A DNA stretch of 64,000 nt from Elgaria multicarinata webbii (GCF_023053635.1 NC_086173.1:145808697-145872696); one strand, 5' to 3'. Shown: positions 31,831-44,778, numbered from the stretch's first letter. Notes: generated from the letters alone by a model not told the origin. Translations and numbers: made by a program.

Positions 31831-32384
31831 GATGTACTGTCAGTGCAGCATCTCCTGTCCTGGTGTAATTGCAATATAGGGTTGCTATGTTACTTACCCT
31901 GTTTTGTAATGTTCGTAACCTCAAGGGAATAATTAAAAGCAGGCTCTCATTAACCATATGTGGCACTTTGGACATTAATAAAGTGCATTATAATCCTTAT
32001 CAATTTCACAACAATCGCATCCGAGAGACCAGTATTACTCTCATTTTACATTTTCATATTGACACAGGGCATTTAAAATCTGCTCCTAGAAAACTAAGTT
32101 CAAGGTGCATTTTGCAGCAGAAAGTGGGAACCCTTCTGGTGGGTTGCTCAACATTTGTCACATGTTACCTGACAGTCAATCAGAGTTGTTGAAGGTAGGG
32201 ATGCTGGAGCACTTCTTATTTGCTACCATTTGGATTTGGCTGGATTTATCATTTTTACCCCACCTCTCTGTCCATGGAGACACAACGTGTCTTACAATGT
32301 TAAAACACAACATTAAAACATAGATAATCTTAAACTTTTTTTTTTAATGATGAATGTTCAGAGCATAATCCTTTTGGTGTTTAG

Positions 32385-32476
32385 ACAGAAGAAAGTCCTA
32401 CAACTCCCAGCATTCCTCAGCCAGCCATGCTGGCTGGGGAATGCTGGGAGTTGTAGGAGTTTTTTCTGTTTAAGCA
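32385..32476. repeat. Short near-perfect palindrome (TCCTACAACTCCCAGCATTC)
   Basis: AAAGTCCTACAACTCCCAGC... and GCTGGGAGTTGTAGGAG form an inverted repeat centred on CAGCCATGCTGGCTG. A half copy lies at about 39990-40032. Confidence 0.65.
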
Positions 32477-32479
32477 TTT

Positions 32480-32600
32480 ATTCATTTATTACAATTTTAT
32501 ACTGCCCAATAGCCGAAGCTCTCTGGGCGGTTCACAAAAATGAAAACCATAATAAAACAACCAACAGGTTAAAAACACATGCAATAGGATTGTGCCCTTA
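32480..32600 (-). mobile_element. LINE 3' tail (minus)
   Basis: TTTTATACTGCCCAATAGCC then GCTCTCTGGGCGGTTCAC. Confidence 0.6.
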
Positions 32601-33082
32601 GACAGCAGCAGATGAAAAACCAACTAATTTCTACTTAGCTTATTTTTGGTCATGATTCAGCAACGCCTTGGTTGGCAAAAGCCAAGGGCTTTGCTACAAT
32701 ATTGACTTTTTGATAAGAGTGGAATTGAGTAACTTGACAAGAACTCTGCTCCCCGTACGAACTGCTATTTGACTGAAGCCAAGTGTTTTAGGTCCATTCT
32801 AGCTATAGGGCTACTTTGGCACCATCATCCAAGTCTAACATCACATGCAAAAAAATGCACCGCTGTGACTGGCATTAAACTAAATCTGGAGTAAACTACC
32901 ACCACTTTGGGGGTTCTGTACTTACAGGCACTAATATGGATCAGATCCCCTCACTTCATTTGCCAGCATGCATTGAAAGGATGGGTAGAATCCTCCCTTT
33001 GGCCCTTCCAGCTTTCGAATACAATGTGGTGGGTGTTAAAGGGGTAACTAACATCCTGCAAATGGTCTTGGGTAGGTACCGC

Positions 33083-33594
33083 TCAGCCATCAAGCGTCAG
33101 CTGGGCAAGCAAGACCTTAAAAAAGGGGAAAACTCTCTCGCCGGAGAATGAAGCCGAGGGGAAAATGAAGACCAAGTCCTTTGTTTCGGCATTAAAAAAC
33201 TCCACCTGCCCCCTTTCGTAGTCCAGAGATACCCGGATCTTTCTGGGAGTGCAAACGAGGGGCAGAGGTGTCACAGGGGCAGTGAGAGCCTGGTATTGAC
33301 CGAAGTCCCCTTGCAGGGCCCAGATGCCTTCCTCCGGGGTCAGTTTGAGCTCGACCTTCCTCCTCACAGAGCCTCTGGCCACCCCTACGGCCCAGATGCC
33401 CCCGTCCTCCACGTTGACTTCCCAGTAATGCCTCCCGGAAGCAAACCCTTCACAGCCCAGCACACAGCAGGAGGACTTGAAGCGCTTAGGGTTATGTGGC
33501 ACGTCAGTCCGGGTGACATCCCATCTCGCACTTTTCCGGTCCTCGGAGATGATGACTTGGGGGTTTGCCGTGTCGGTGTCCAGGGTTACGTTGA
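33083..33594 (-). CDS. Gene 3 exon 7: PRY/SPRY domain and stop
   Basis: The acceptor CTCTCTGCAG ends at 33595. PRY reads VNVTLDTDTANPQVIISED; SPRY has GCEGFASGRHYWEVNV, IWAVGVARGSV and SLDYERGQVEFFNAE. Stop TGA is at 33083-33085. The motifs expected of an intact B30.2 fold are present. Confidence 0.94.
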
Positions 33595-36503
33595 CTGCAG
33601 AGAGGAGGAAAGGAATGAAAATGCTGGGAGAAAGGACCACTTTCTATTTCCAGTCAGAATTCTAATTCAGATCAGAGGATCTTGGGAGTCTGGTGCGGAG
33701 GTTAAACCTATGGTATGTGCCCGCACATGGTCAGAGCTCTAGAATTGTTCCTAAGTGCAGCTTGGAGAGGTGAAGAAGAGCCACAGCTAAAAGTGAAGCC
33801 TCACACTAGATCTGTCACAGCCTGCCCAGTGGGGTTGGTTCAGATCTTTCTGTATCTGAACAACGGTTTCCTTACAGAACTAAACTTGCATGAATCAACT
33901 TTTCTCAAATATTTTCACCAGACACTTACCCCATTCTGTTCCCAGTTCGGACGGCAGAGAATCTTAAGGGGAGCAAGAGAAGAGATGCATGTAATATTAA
34001 AGCAGTGTTTAATTTCTAAAAAGAGAGACATGTCAGAACATGAATATTCCTACGAGCCACTTCTTCTGACCAGGGTCCCCTACTTGCCCATTAATCCCAC
34101 ATGTCATCCAGCACCCCCTCCCGCAATGTATCTGGGGTGAATACTCAGGGACATTCCCTTACGAGGTTCAAAAATTAAACCTCGTAAGGAGCACTCCACG
34201 CTGCAATACTTTGTTGCAGGTACTACTTATAACTTCCACAACAGATCTTCAGTACCTTTGAGGTTCTTCAAAATTTCTGTGAGTGCGATAGTCTTCTCAG
34301 AGAATTCACCCAGCTTCTTTTCCACCTTGTGCGGCATCTCTTCAGGTGGCTGAAACGGCTCCTTATCAAACCTAGAAAGAGAACAATCATGCCAATTTTC
34401 CACTGGTTTGCCGATATTTGATAGTTCTTATGGTGATTAGTATTGCTAATAAAGGTTGTATGACCTTTGGCCTTGGAGAGAGGAATAATTGGAGTCAGGG
34501 CTGATCAGGATTCGATTTGAGGAGATGGCTATCAATGGCTACTAGTCTTGATGGTTGTGTGCTACCTCCAGTATCCGAGGCAGTAAACCTGTGTGCACCA
34601 CTTGCTGGAGAACATAGGTGGGAGGGTGCTGTTGCACCATGTCCTGCTTTGTTGGTCCCTGGCCGACGGCTGGTTGGCCACTGTGTGTACAGAGTGCTGG
34701 ACTAGATAGACGGTTGGTCTGATCCAGCATGGCACTTCTTATATTCTACATTCCCCCACACCAACTCTAACATTAATGGGGTTGCAGCCTGGGCAACCAC
34801 CCCTAGATCTCCATGGCTCAGTAGAGTGTTATCCTTTTCACCCGCACGCTTGGGCCCCCGCCTACATGAAATACTACACACAGCTCTTTGGGAAAACTAT
34901 CCAAGGTAGCATTTTTGATAAAGGGGCATAATATTTTCTCACTGCTAGATGCATTATTCTGTATCTTGGGGGGACGGACTATTCTTTAGTGCAACCTGTA
35001 GTGTGGTGTTACGACTATTCTGTGAAATGCAATTATATAAAGGCTTTAAGTATTCAACTCCATGCCAGAAAAAGCATGTCCTGTTTATTGTGCAGCTATG
35101 AAGAGCACAGAGTTTAATAGCTGCATAATTATCAGGTCTATCATTTAAAAAACGGACAGAACCATAACCTCCTTCAAGCAAAGCTCAGCCCCACTGATGC
35201 AAATTCCGTATCAGAGGCAGTAAGCCTATATACACCAGTTGCTGGAGAACATGGGTGGGAGGGTGCTGTTGCATCCATGTCTTGCTTGTGGGTCCCTGGT
35301 CGACAGCTTGTTGGCCGCTGTGTGAACAGAGTGCTGGACTAGATGGACCTTTGGTCTAATCCAGCATGGCTCTTCTTATGTTCTTAAATCAAAGTGCTTG
35401 AGTAGCAATATAGAAAGAGAAAAGACATGGTAGGAGAGTGAAAAAAGCCAGAGCTCAATGGTGGAGCAGGTGCTTTGCATGGACAACATCCCAGGTTCGG
35501 TCCACAGCTTCTCCACATTAAAGGGTCTCAGCTAGCAAGACTGAGAAAGAGCCCTGCCCAGAGAGCCACTGCCCGACAAGAATTGACAATACTAGTTAGA
35601 TCAGGAGGTGGGCAACTTGTGGCTCTTCAGACATTGTGGCTTACAATTCCCATCAGCCCTAGCCAGCATAGGTAATGATGGGAGTCGTAGTCAAAACATC
35701 TGGAGGGCCACAAGTCGCCCACTTCCGGATTAGACGGACCAAGGTTCTGATTCAGTATACAGCAGAGTTGAACTTTTGAAGGCAACCCATCCGCACTAGA
35801 GTCAAGCCGGGCCATCTTCAGAGAAGGCAGGCTTCCAGTTGGAGGTATATAAGGGCCACGTACCTGCCCAAGGTGCTTCTGATATCCTAGAGGAAAAGAC
35901 AGAAAAGAAGAAAAGTGAAATGTGGGTGCTGGAGCGAGAGACAGGAAAGCTGCATCACAATGGATGTAACAGTTGATTCTCATCATAGCCACTCCTGTCT
36001 GAGAAACAGAGGAAGTATTTTCTGAAACAAGCGTGCATCTGATCACTGTGCATCTTTAATTGCTGTAGGCAGGGGGCACTATGGGGACATTTTAAAATAG
36101 CTTCTCTGTGCGAACCTGGAAATGACCTTTCCAAACAATCAGATTACATCCCTCTTGTGCATAGCTGCTGTGGCTTTGGCTACATAAGCATGGACTCGGG
36201 ACAACTCAAATCAGTAACAGGAGGACTGATTAGGAAAAGGTTGCCAGATTAAAACCCTGAAAGGGCTCGTGCTCCGTCCAGAGGCGCACAGGGGGCAGTG
36301 GCTGCAGCCTCAGCCACCATCATCATAATTTGGGGAGAAGGGAAGGGGAGTGAGCTGCCACCACCATCGTCGCTGCTGCAGGGAAAGAGAAGATAGGGCT
36401 GTGGAGGGGAAGAGAAAAGGGAGGGAGAAGACAGGCGCTGCTACCATCAGTGGGGAAGGGAGGAGGAGGAGAAGGCACTGCTGCTGTTCTCGCAAGTGGG
36501 GTA

Positions 36504-36542
<39 letters not shown>

Positions 36543-39500
36543 TTTTTATTTATTTATTACCCGCCTCTCCCTTTGGATCTAGGCAGGGAACAACATTAGT
36601 ACAGTAATCAACACATCTTTAAAATTCTTGATTTTACATTGATCTGGGTAGGCCTGCTGGAAAAGGTTAGTCTTCAAAGCTGCCTTAAAATCACAGAGAG
36701 AGTTAATTTTACGAATCTCCTCCGGCAGGCCGTTCCACAATCCGGGGGCGACAGAAGAAAAGGTCCTCTGGGAAACTGATGTCAGCCTAGTCTTGGCTGA
36801 CTGAAGTAAGTTCTCCCCAGAGGACCTGAATGTGCGAGGCGGACTGTAGGGGTAGGGTGACAGAAGAGAGGGCAACGACAGGTCTTGCCCTGGCACTGCC
36901 AAAAAGACCATGATGTAGGGGCCAGGCAATCCTCTCTTGGGAGGGCCTTCTAAATATTGGTTAAATATAACTAGCCCCATGTGCTGTGTGTTTGGCATAT
37001 CCCCTTTTCAACGTTGGCCTCAAGAGTCACCTGGTCTCACCTGCAGGAATTCACTGTCTGGCTGCTCACATTTTTCTTCTACCTCGCTGATCAGGGCATT
37101 GATGGAGACAATCTCATCGGAGAACGCTGCGCCACGCTGCTTCTGATGCTTCACAACCTCCTTCTCCAGTTCATTCACCTGAGCCAGCAGGAGTTTTTCC
37201 TGCTCCTCCAGAAAATGATGCACCTGCTCAAATTCAGACACAGCCTTCTGCCTCTCGGCTTCTGTTCGCCTCTGCCATAGAGGGAGGAAAATGGGAGAAA
37301 GAGAGGTCAGAACTCTGGGACGGTTAACAGACATTTAATTTTGGGATACGATATTGGATGAGATTTCTTAAAATAAGCAGAAATGAACCTGAAATATTGG
37401 AACTCTTAGAAAAACAAAAATATCTAAAGTCCTGATTTAAAGATTTGACAATGTAAGTAAACCAATGGCTGATTTGCACATAACCTGCTGGTTTACACTG
37501 CTCAACCTGTTCCGCTTGGCACCTCTTGCCAGCAGGAGCAGCTAAAAAGAAACACAGCACATTCTCGTATTTTGTCATTTTTAATCTAATGAGTAATTAA
37601 ATTTAAATTGTGAAACACAGCAGTGTATTTTCTCTCTCTGTGCATGCAGGTTTTCCTTAAACCCAAAGTTTTATTCATTTGTATTTAGAAAAAAATCCAC
37701 AAATCAAATCAAAATGCAATATAGTCAAAACAAAGAAACAAAAATCTAGAAACTAGAGGAACATAAAACATCACATACCTCAGCGGGGGGGGGGGGGGAA
37801 TTAAAATTGCAGTGATTATGAGGAAAATACAGCTTTTCCTCATACAGTGCGTACTTCTGATCACATGACCATGTATTTATTTTGAGTTGGTACTAGCAAA
37901 ATCATTATAATGGGTGGGTTTATGAAGGGCATATGTACTGAAGAGACCACTGGAAGGGGTATAGCGTATCTTTACAAATGCTCTGCATAAAGACACATGT
38001 TGCACCTTCTGAGGGAGCCCTATAAGCGAGGACCTGACCAGCCAGTATCAGGGGTAGAAGGAAGGTTTTGCTCTCACCACAACATCTCAAGTGCAATGAA
38101 TAGCTGCTATTTACTATTATGGGGAAAGGGTGTACAATGAAACACCACTCTGTCCAACTATGGTTCCTGTTGCTGGTGACTCCAGCCACTAATAACTGAA
38201 TCTGCTTTTATCAGAATAGCCCTGTCTCTCTACCCTGGGTTCTGTTTCTTGATTGCAAGTCTGATGGTGTGTGTGTATGCATAGATGGTACAGTAAGATA
38301 CCAATTCTGAGCATTATGAAAATTATTTGTAAACAGGTAGACATGAATCAATACATTTGTGCACGTCACAGATTCTTGTTAGATTCCTGTGAAACCTGAC
38401 TGAACCTGCCCCCACCCCAAAGATGCTAGACCTTATGACAGCCTTCCCCAACCTGAAGCTTTCTGGTTGTGCTGGACTACAACTCCTACCATCCCCAGCC
38501 AGCCTGGGAGGGCAACATTTGGGAATGTTGCTCCATATAAGATTGAAACACAGAAAGTAAAGATCATCTATACTGCCCAATAGCTGGAGCTTTCTGGGTG
38601 GTTCACAAAAATTAAAAACATTCAAAGTATAAAACAACAGTATAAAACCATAATTTAAAATACAATATAAAAGCTCAACGAGATAAAAACAGCAGCAATG
38701 CAAAATAATTTAGTAGAAATGGAAATGCAAGAGACAGTGCTAGGATGATAAGATGCCTTTTTTGAGCAGGATTTTAAAGAAAGTCTGTCTGAGGGGACAA
38801 TGGATTGTATCCAATGATAGTTTAAAGTACATCCTGTTCATTTCAATGGGTCTACTCTAAGAAGGAACAACATTACATACAACTCTCTGCTACCCGTGGT
38901 CACCTTGCAATTTATCTGGTCTCCTATGGAGATCAAAAGCCAAGGGCAAGGGGTGGAAACGGAGATAATTCAAATAAATATTTCTTAGAGGCAAAAACAA
39001 ATAAATATTCTTAAACATATCTCTGTTTCCACCATCTCAAATACAAATAAATATTTCTAAGACATATTTCTGTTTCCACCCCTCGCCCTTGGCTTTTTTT
39101 CACTTGCTAATTGGGGTTTCCTTTAGTTTTCGGCGACTCCTATGGGAATCAACACAGACTATTTGGCTCCGGGAAAGATCATATTCACCGAATTGGTGCA
39201 TCCAAGATGTAAACATGCCTTGAATAAAGATACACCAATGCCCACATTCCTTGCTAGACCATACCATTGGATTCTATGAGCTCCTCTAAACAAGTGATTT
39301 ATTGCACGCTCGTGATTGTGCACTCAGAAGTTTGGGGGTCCATTGCATGACGTCATCAGTGTCCAGGATGTCTCCCGTGTTATCCCCCGGGAATCTTGCT
39401 TTAAATAAACCCCCAGAGATAATGTAATATCTGGGAAATAGTGGGATTGCTCAGTGTGTAAACTCGGCATTGTGCTATAATTCTGCCAGTAGATGGTGGT

Positions 39501-42500
39501 GCCAGTAGAGCATGCAGAGAGAGGAAGTATTAAATTCAAACCACGTAACCTCCCGTGTAATGACACCAATGGTAGTCCCAGAAAGAAAGCAGAAGCCCTG
39601 GTAAGGCTGCGGGATTTTTAAATTTAATTTAGAGAAGCTGTATACTAACCAGATATTCCTGATGTCTAAGTTCTCCAGCCAGTTTTAATTCCAAGAGTTT
39701 CTCTTTCTCTTCCTTCAAGTTCTTCAGACGGTTCTGGATTTCTTTCTAAAATAATAAGAAACTGATTTTGAAATATATTTATTGTTATTAATGTTAATAA
39801 CTATCCACAACAGGCTACATTTAATTTAGGGGACACACACACAAACCCAGAAAAATATTGCTTCCGCACAACCAACAGGTGAAACCAAAAACCGCTCAGA
39901 TCACAGAACGGGGGAATAAAAGATCATAGCAATAAACCCTCTCCAACTATTATAATCCCAGATATTCTTTTTCTCTGACATGTGATGCCTTAAACTGGCT
40001 GGGGAGTGCTGGGAGTTGTAGGACTTTTTTTCTAAATAGTTCACCCTAAAAGATTTTTAGTTAGACTATTTGAAGTTCTTTGAAGGTGACTGCAGAAGGG
40101 TGGGGTGGGGTGGGGTGGGGTTTTTTGAATGGCATCTCGCTCAATCACAATGAGTTGGAGGGAGCTTCCAGATGAGGATTTCACAGCACCCCCTCCAGCC
40201 CACTGGAAGTGCTACACAGAGAGTCAGGAGACCTTGCAGAATGGGGTGACCTGTGGAAGAATCCCCGAAAGATCGAGCAGAGGGATCTTCCACAAGTGGA
40301 GCTCTTTCTCTTACAGTGGGCAGGTGCTGGATCCAACCCATTAACTTATTTAGATATAAATACAAGACATCTCACCATAATGGAGAAGACTAGGAGCAGG
40401 TTCGTAGCTTGAGGGTTGGAGAGGTGAACCATCTCTGTCACTTGAGGCTCAGGTGGCCTCGGTGGCATGGAGTGCCTTCTATCAGCTTCGGTTGGTGGCC
40501 CAGCTACGCCACTATCCGGACACGGATAAGCTGGCTTCAGTTGTCTGCACCCTGGTAACCTCCAAGTTAGGTTACTGCAATGCACTCTATGTGGGGCTGC
40601 TTTTGAAGATGGTTCGGAAGCTGCAGCTTGTGCAAAATGCAGCGGCCAGAGTGATAACAGGGACCAGAAGGTTCAAACGTATAAGACCCACTCTGGCCCA
40701 CTTGCATTGGCTGCCTATATGTTTCCGAGTTTGATTCAAGGTGCTGGTTTTAACCTATAAAGCCTTACATGGCTTGGGACCATAATACCTGATGGAACAC
40801 CTCTCCCGACATGAACCTATCCATACACTGCGCTCAACATCCAAGGTCCTCCTCTGGGTGCCTACTCTGAGGGAAGCTCGGAGGACGGCAACAAGAGAGA
40901 GGGCCTTCTCTGTAGTAGCCCCCCAATTGTGGAACAATCTCCTTGATGAGGCCCGCCTGGCGCTGACATTGTTATCTTTTTGGCGCCAAGTCTAGACTTT
41001 TCTCTTCTCCCAGGCATTTAGCAATATGTAATTAACCTGGGTATGTTTTTGTGGTTTTAAATTGTGATTTTAAATTTTTGTATATTGTTTTTAAGTGTTT
41101 TTATTCTACGTAAACCTCCCAGAGTGCCTCGACTATGGAGTGGTATACAAATGTAATAAACAACAACAACAGCAGCAGCAACTAGGTCACCTGTGCTCTC
41201 CCTCCTTGTGGTTCTTTAGCTCTAACCCAGACATGGATTGGACACCTCATTAAACAGAGGACTGTTTCCTGCCTGCTTTTCAAAATAAAGGACTGTCCTC
41301 TGTAGAGTAAGCCACCCAGCCACCCTACGTATTGCTTCCCTGGAAAAGCCCTGCCTTCACTACTCTCCCCCCACATTGAATTTTAGATTGTAGGTTCCTT
41401 GAGGAAGGGACCTGGCATTTTGTACTCTGTAAAGCACCATGCTCACTAATGACAAATACGTGTAGCTATGACAGGTAAAGGATCCCAGGTCAGGTCCCTG
41501 CCTTTAATTTGCATAGAGTATAATATGCATAGAGTATAAGATGCGACATGGGGCTCATTCATGAAAGCTTCTCTACAGTCATTCATATAATCTCTCTGTT
41601 GATTTTGGTGGGGGGAGGGAGAACAGGCGAAGGCTAAGCGAATAGGAAGAGTGACAAACCTAACTACCCATCCCGCCCCCGTGTTAGAGAATCTGTGAAC
41701 AAAACACATGACAGGCACCAAAAGGCACTAGAATTGTATTACTACTCATCCAAGGCTTCACTCAGCACCCCTCCCCATACCTCAGAATGCAGAAATCACT
41801 TGGAGGACACATGATCAGGTCATCCCAGGCACTGATTGGTCAGTTTGAATTTCCACCTCTGCGAAGTCCAAGAGTCAACATCAAACTCTTCCATGCTGCA
41901 GAGCCCCAGGTGTTCCCCGCTCTCCTGAAAGTTGCTTTGGTGAGTTATTGCTAAGGTTTTAATTGCTGATTCCATGTTTCATTTTATTTTAAAAGCAACT
42001 GACCATGCTTCTCTCTGCTTATATACTCCATTACAAACTAGCCTAGATTTAGTTTTTTTGCCGAGGGCAAGGCTGGGCTTACTCGGGCCTAGACAACTTG
42101 GCATACATGCTAAGCTGGATTTTAAGAAGCTCTGGAAAAGGAGTTTACCCTTTTCTATAAATAAAATCCATAAACCTAGATTCCCATGTGTCCAGCTTAA
42201 CAATTATTAAGCATGTGGCTGGTAACAGTTCTGCCTCTGAAACTGACAACAAAAGGTGTTCTGCAATCTGTCTTACCTCACAGGGTTGTTGGTGAGTGAC
42301 GACTCCATTTTGTCACGGGGATCTGCCCATGTATGACCATACACACTTGGGTTCCATGTTGCTCTATTTCAGGGGAGGGCAATTTGTGGCTCTCCAGATG
42401 TTTTGGCCTACAATTTCCATCATCACTGGCTACGTTGGCTAGGGTTGATTGGGAATTGTAGGCTAAAACTTCTGGAGGGCCACAAATTCCCCATCCCTGT

Positions 42501-44717
42501 GGAGGAGGAGGGATTTGTATTGGACATTGATGCAAGGACTGTGTATTACCAGGCCCTAACAGTCTAGAAGAGAAACTAATCTAATTATGAGCACAAGTCA
42601 TGGTACTCAGAAGTAAATGACACTGTGTTTATGGGGCTACTTCCCTAGATAAGTGTGCTTAGCACTGTTGTGGAATTCTATGCATGTGTACTCAGAAGTA
42701 AGTCCCACAGTGGGGCCTACTCCTAGGAAAGTGATGCCTTAGTCTGCAAACCTTACACAGTCACTTGTGAGTAAGTTCCTTTGAGCAGAAGTACACGAGT
42801 GGGATTGTGATGCATATCTCTAGTACTTTTACATAAGGGAGATGGTCAGGCAATATGCCTTTTCCCATCTTTTAAGAATGGGTGGAGCAGACCCATTGAA
42901 ATCTATGGGTTTCAGTGGCTGAAGTTCCACCTTCCATTACTAGAATGCTTAGACTAGATCCAATGAAATCAAGGGAACATGGATTAGTCCCACTGATTTC
43001 AGTGGCTCCACTCCAGAAGGATGACTATGCCTGGATCCAACCCACAGAGTTTAATAGAGCTTACTCCCTGCTAACCAGATTGCCAATTTTAAAATATTAG
43101 AATGCTTTATTTAGGTTCTAGCTGTTTAGTATTTATTATTATTATTTATTTATATAGCACCATCAGTGTAAATGAGCTATCTACAATAGCTCATTTCCAA
43201 ATCACAAACAATTTTGTCAGACTCTGGTCCTACTCACCAGAGGGACTGGAAGGTAGTGGCAACTACCTTGCATCTCCTGCAGTATCTGCAGGATTTACAA
43301 TAGATCAGCAAGGATTTCTGACTCCCAGTTGTTTAATAATAGTAGGTACAAAGTCAACCCACCCCCACCTCTAACAAAACTCGAGCATTTGTTGCTGCTA
43401 CTCAGCTGAGGTGTGGCTTGCATGCCTAAGAACTTGGGGCTCTGGGACTTATTCCTGAGTAAACATGCAAAGAACTGTGCTACGGTTTGTATGCTTGGTG
43501 GAAAAATGGCCAAACTGGGAGGATTACATCATGGCTCCACTCTCTGCCCCCCTTAGCTCCACCAAGACCCTTCCCAAATCGGAATTCAGCCTCCAGGCCA
43601 ATAAGGATGTCTCCTAAATTATTACCTCTGAAAAGAAGAAAGCTTGAGGAAACCAGGAGTGGATTTCTGTGTGGAAGGACTGGGCTCCGGAGTTTACTTC
43701 TGGTGCTCAAAACAGATTCATGGGCTGTGTGAATTTCACACCTGGCTCCGGTTGGTTCTAATGAAAAAACAAACCAGATCCACACAAACCTGAAGTTCGC
43801 CCCTAGCCCTGTTCCAAAGGGTGTATATATAACAATGGCATGTATCAGAGACACTTGAGAACAATGCTTTAGGACTGAAATCCTTGCAATATATTATTAT
43901 TATTATTCACCCCATAATACCCAGAACAGAAATGAGTGGCCCGAAACGCCACCTTCCAAGTGAGCCAAACTAACGAAATTTACCAATCACACATGCCCAT
44001 ATGGGAGCAATGAAATAAGTCATGAAACTTCCACAGAAACAACGTTTTGGTTCTGGACATTATGTAAATAATGGTGATGATGTAAAAATTTCGGTCCTAA
44101 AATATTGTCCCGACATATACCATTGTTTTTGGCCTTTTTTTCTTTTTAACGAAGGGGCCGTTCCAAACTACGATGTTCCATGTCCGGCTTTTACGCAGTC
44201 CCGTTCCTTCCCATCCTATTAAGTAGGGGACGCACCAGGAATGCCAAATCACAACAATCCCTCCCAACAAACCTGCTTGCCGTGGGGAAGGGGGTTCGCT
44301 CCTTACCTTATAGTCCTGGGCAGCTTCCTCTATTGGGAACACAGAGTGGCTCCTGTGAGCGCGGGACTCCCTGCAGATACAGCAGATGAGATTTTCCTCC
44401 TCGCTGCAGAACAGCTTCAGCGCCTCCTGGTGCTTCTCGCACACCTCCCCCCCTTCGCCCTCTCGCCCGGCGTGCACACTCAGCCGCTTGGTTATCTCCA
44501 CCACATTTCCCAGCTCCCTGTTGGGCCTGAAGTTCCTCTGCAGGGCGATTTCCCTGCACTGCGGGCAGGAGAAATTGGTATTCCGTTCCTTCCAGCACTG
44601 GGTGATGCAGGCCCGGCAGAAGCTGTGCCCGCAAGGGATGGAGACCGGGTCTCGGAAATATTCCAGGCAGATGGAGCAAGTGGCTTCTTTATGGAGGCTC
44701 TCCACCGGGTTGTCCAT
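33083..44717 (-). CDS. TRIM E3 ubiquitin ligase, RING-B-box-coiled coil-PRY/SPRY (gene 3, complete, 7 exons)
   Basis: A complete TRIM39/TRIM27-like gene, predicted 473 aa. Exons on the minus strand: 44307-44717, 39650-39745, 37041-37271, 35864-35886, 34256-34371, 33930-33962, 33083-33594. The total of 1422 bp stays in frame, with GT-AG at every intron. Domains: RING (Cys14-Cys54), B-box 2 (Cys93-His124), coiled coil (~138-246), linker with LPSELGTEW, and PRY/SPRY (~304-473). It has the same layout as gene 2, so the two are probably tandem paralogues. B30.2 is more canonical here (LDYERG present). Expected role: E3 ubiquitin ligase whose B30.2 domain recognises its target. The specific orthologue is not assigned. 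Confidence 0.9.
33930..33962 (-). CDS. Gene 3 exon 6 (33 bp)
   Basis: A short in-phase exon encoding DSLPSELGTEWG (acceptor CCTTAAG, donor GTAAGT). It is homologous to the start of gene 4 exon 6, which reads DTLPSELE. Confidence 0.85.
34256..34371 (-). CDS. Gene 3 exon 5 (116 bp)
   Basis: Encodes FDKEPFQPPEEMPHKVEKKL then GEFSEKTIALTEILKNLK, between acceptor TTTCTAG and donor GTACTG. Its 116-bp size equals gene 4 exon 5. Confidence 0.9.
34520..34746 (+). mobile_element. CR1-type LINE 3' end
   Basis: TATCAATGGCTACTAGTCTT, then GGGAGGGTGCTGTTGCACC and GATCCAGCATGGCACTTCTT. Confidence 0.7.
35204..35385 (+). mobile_element. CR1-type LINE 3' tail
   Basis: The same 3' region as 34520-34746 (TTGCTGGAGAACATGGGTGG onward), ending GCTCTTCTTATGTTCTTA. 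Confidence 0.7.
35450..35605 (+). mobile_element. tRNA-derived SINE, family 1
   Basis: GAGCTCAATGGTGGAGCAGG (box A region) and CCCAGGTTCGGTCC (box B region), then GACAATACTAGTTAGATC. Directly followed by a MITE at 35606. Confidence 0.65.
35606..35726. mobile_element. Palindromic MITE (CTACAACTCCCATCAT family)
   Basis: Arms GGGCAACTTGTGGCTCTTCA and GAGGGCCACAAGTCGCCCAC are inverted. The core is TTACAATTCCCATCAGCC with its inverse. Confidence 0.7.
35864..35886 (-). CDS. Gene 3 exon 4 (23 bp)
   Basis: Micro-exon encoding DIRSTLG plus two bases (acceptor CCTCTAG, donor GTACGT). Confidence 0.9.
36507..36542. repeat. (AAT)n microsatellite
   Basis: Twelve AAT units beside a LINE tail in intron 3 of gene 3. 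Confidence 0.9.
36545..36990 (-). mobile_element. L2/CR1-group LINE 3' end (minus)
   Basis: The minus strand reads SQRTFSSVAPGLWNGLPEEI then FKAALKTNLF, followed by the 3' region and an (AAAT)/(AAT) tail at 36507-36560. Confidence 0.7.
37041..37271 (-). CDS. Gene 3 exon 3: coiled coil (231 bp)
   Basis: 77 codons, phase 0: KAVSEFEQVHHFLEEQEKLL, VNELEKEVVKHQKQRG, ending CEQPDSEFLQ before GTGAGA. Very close to gene 2 exon 3. Confidence 0.94.
38437..38527. mobile_element. Palindromic MITE (CTACAACTCCCATCAT family), half
   Basis: CAGCCTTCCCCAACCTGAAG and GGACTACAACTCCTACCATC. The right arm is mostly lost. Confidence 0.55.
38565..38800 (-). mobile_element. LINE 3' end (minus)
   Basis: TACTGCCCAATAGCTGGAGC and GGGTGGTTCACAAAAATTAA, then a long A-rich untranslated region. 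Confidence 0.6.
39650..39745 (-). CDS. Gene 3 exon 2: coiled-coil start (96 bp)
   Basis: 32 codons: KEIQNRLKNLKEEKEKLLEL onward, ending QEYL. Acceptor TATTTTAG, donor GTTAGT. Confidence 0.93.
40440..41172 (+). mobile_element. L2/CR1-group LINE, 3' ~0.7 kb
   Basis: The plus strand carries the C-terminal RT region (CTLVTSKLGYCNALYVGLLL, KLQLVQNAAARVITGTRR, LAHLHWLPICFRV) and then VAPQLWNNLLDEARLAL. It ends with the shared 3' signature CCTCCCAGAGTGCCTCGAC and GTATACAAATGTAATAAAC. It is broken (at least two frame changes) and 5'-truncated. It links the many (AAAT)n tails of the window to a reverse-transcriptase-encoding parent. It lies in intron 1 of gene 3. Confidence 0.8.
42371..42498. mobile_element. 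Palindromic MITE (CTACAACTCCCATCAT family)
   Basis: CAGGGGAGGGCAATTTGTGG at the left; GGCCACAAATTCCCCATCCC at the right. The best-preserved ends of this family in the window. Confidence 0.7.
43135..43185 (-). mobile_element. LINE tail fragment (ATAGCACCATCA type)
   Basis: (ATT)n followed by TATTTATATAGCACCATCAG. The same start is seen at 51862 and 52985. Confidence 0.5.
44307..44717 (-). CDS. Gene 3 exon 1: RING and B-box
   Basis: 137 codons from ATG at 44717 to AAG before GTAAGG. RING: Cys14, Cys17, Cys29, His31, Cys34, Cys37, Cys51, Cys54; B-box: Cys93, His96, Cys104, Cys112, Cys115, His121, His124. The frame stays open 34 codons upstream, but the inner ATG matches MATES in gene 2 and sits 62 bp from the CCAAT box. 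Confidence 0.94.
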
Positions 44718-44778
44718 GGTAGCAGCAGCCTGGTCCTCCCCACCGCCCCCCATCCATTCGCTTTCGTAGCTCTGGCTG

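Noticed and set aside
43480-43854. A 124-codon minus-strand frame upstream of gene 3 exon 2
   Set aside because: Composition is unremarkable, there is no recognisable motif, and overlapping frames on the other strand look equally good.
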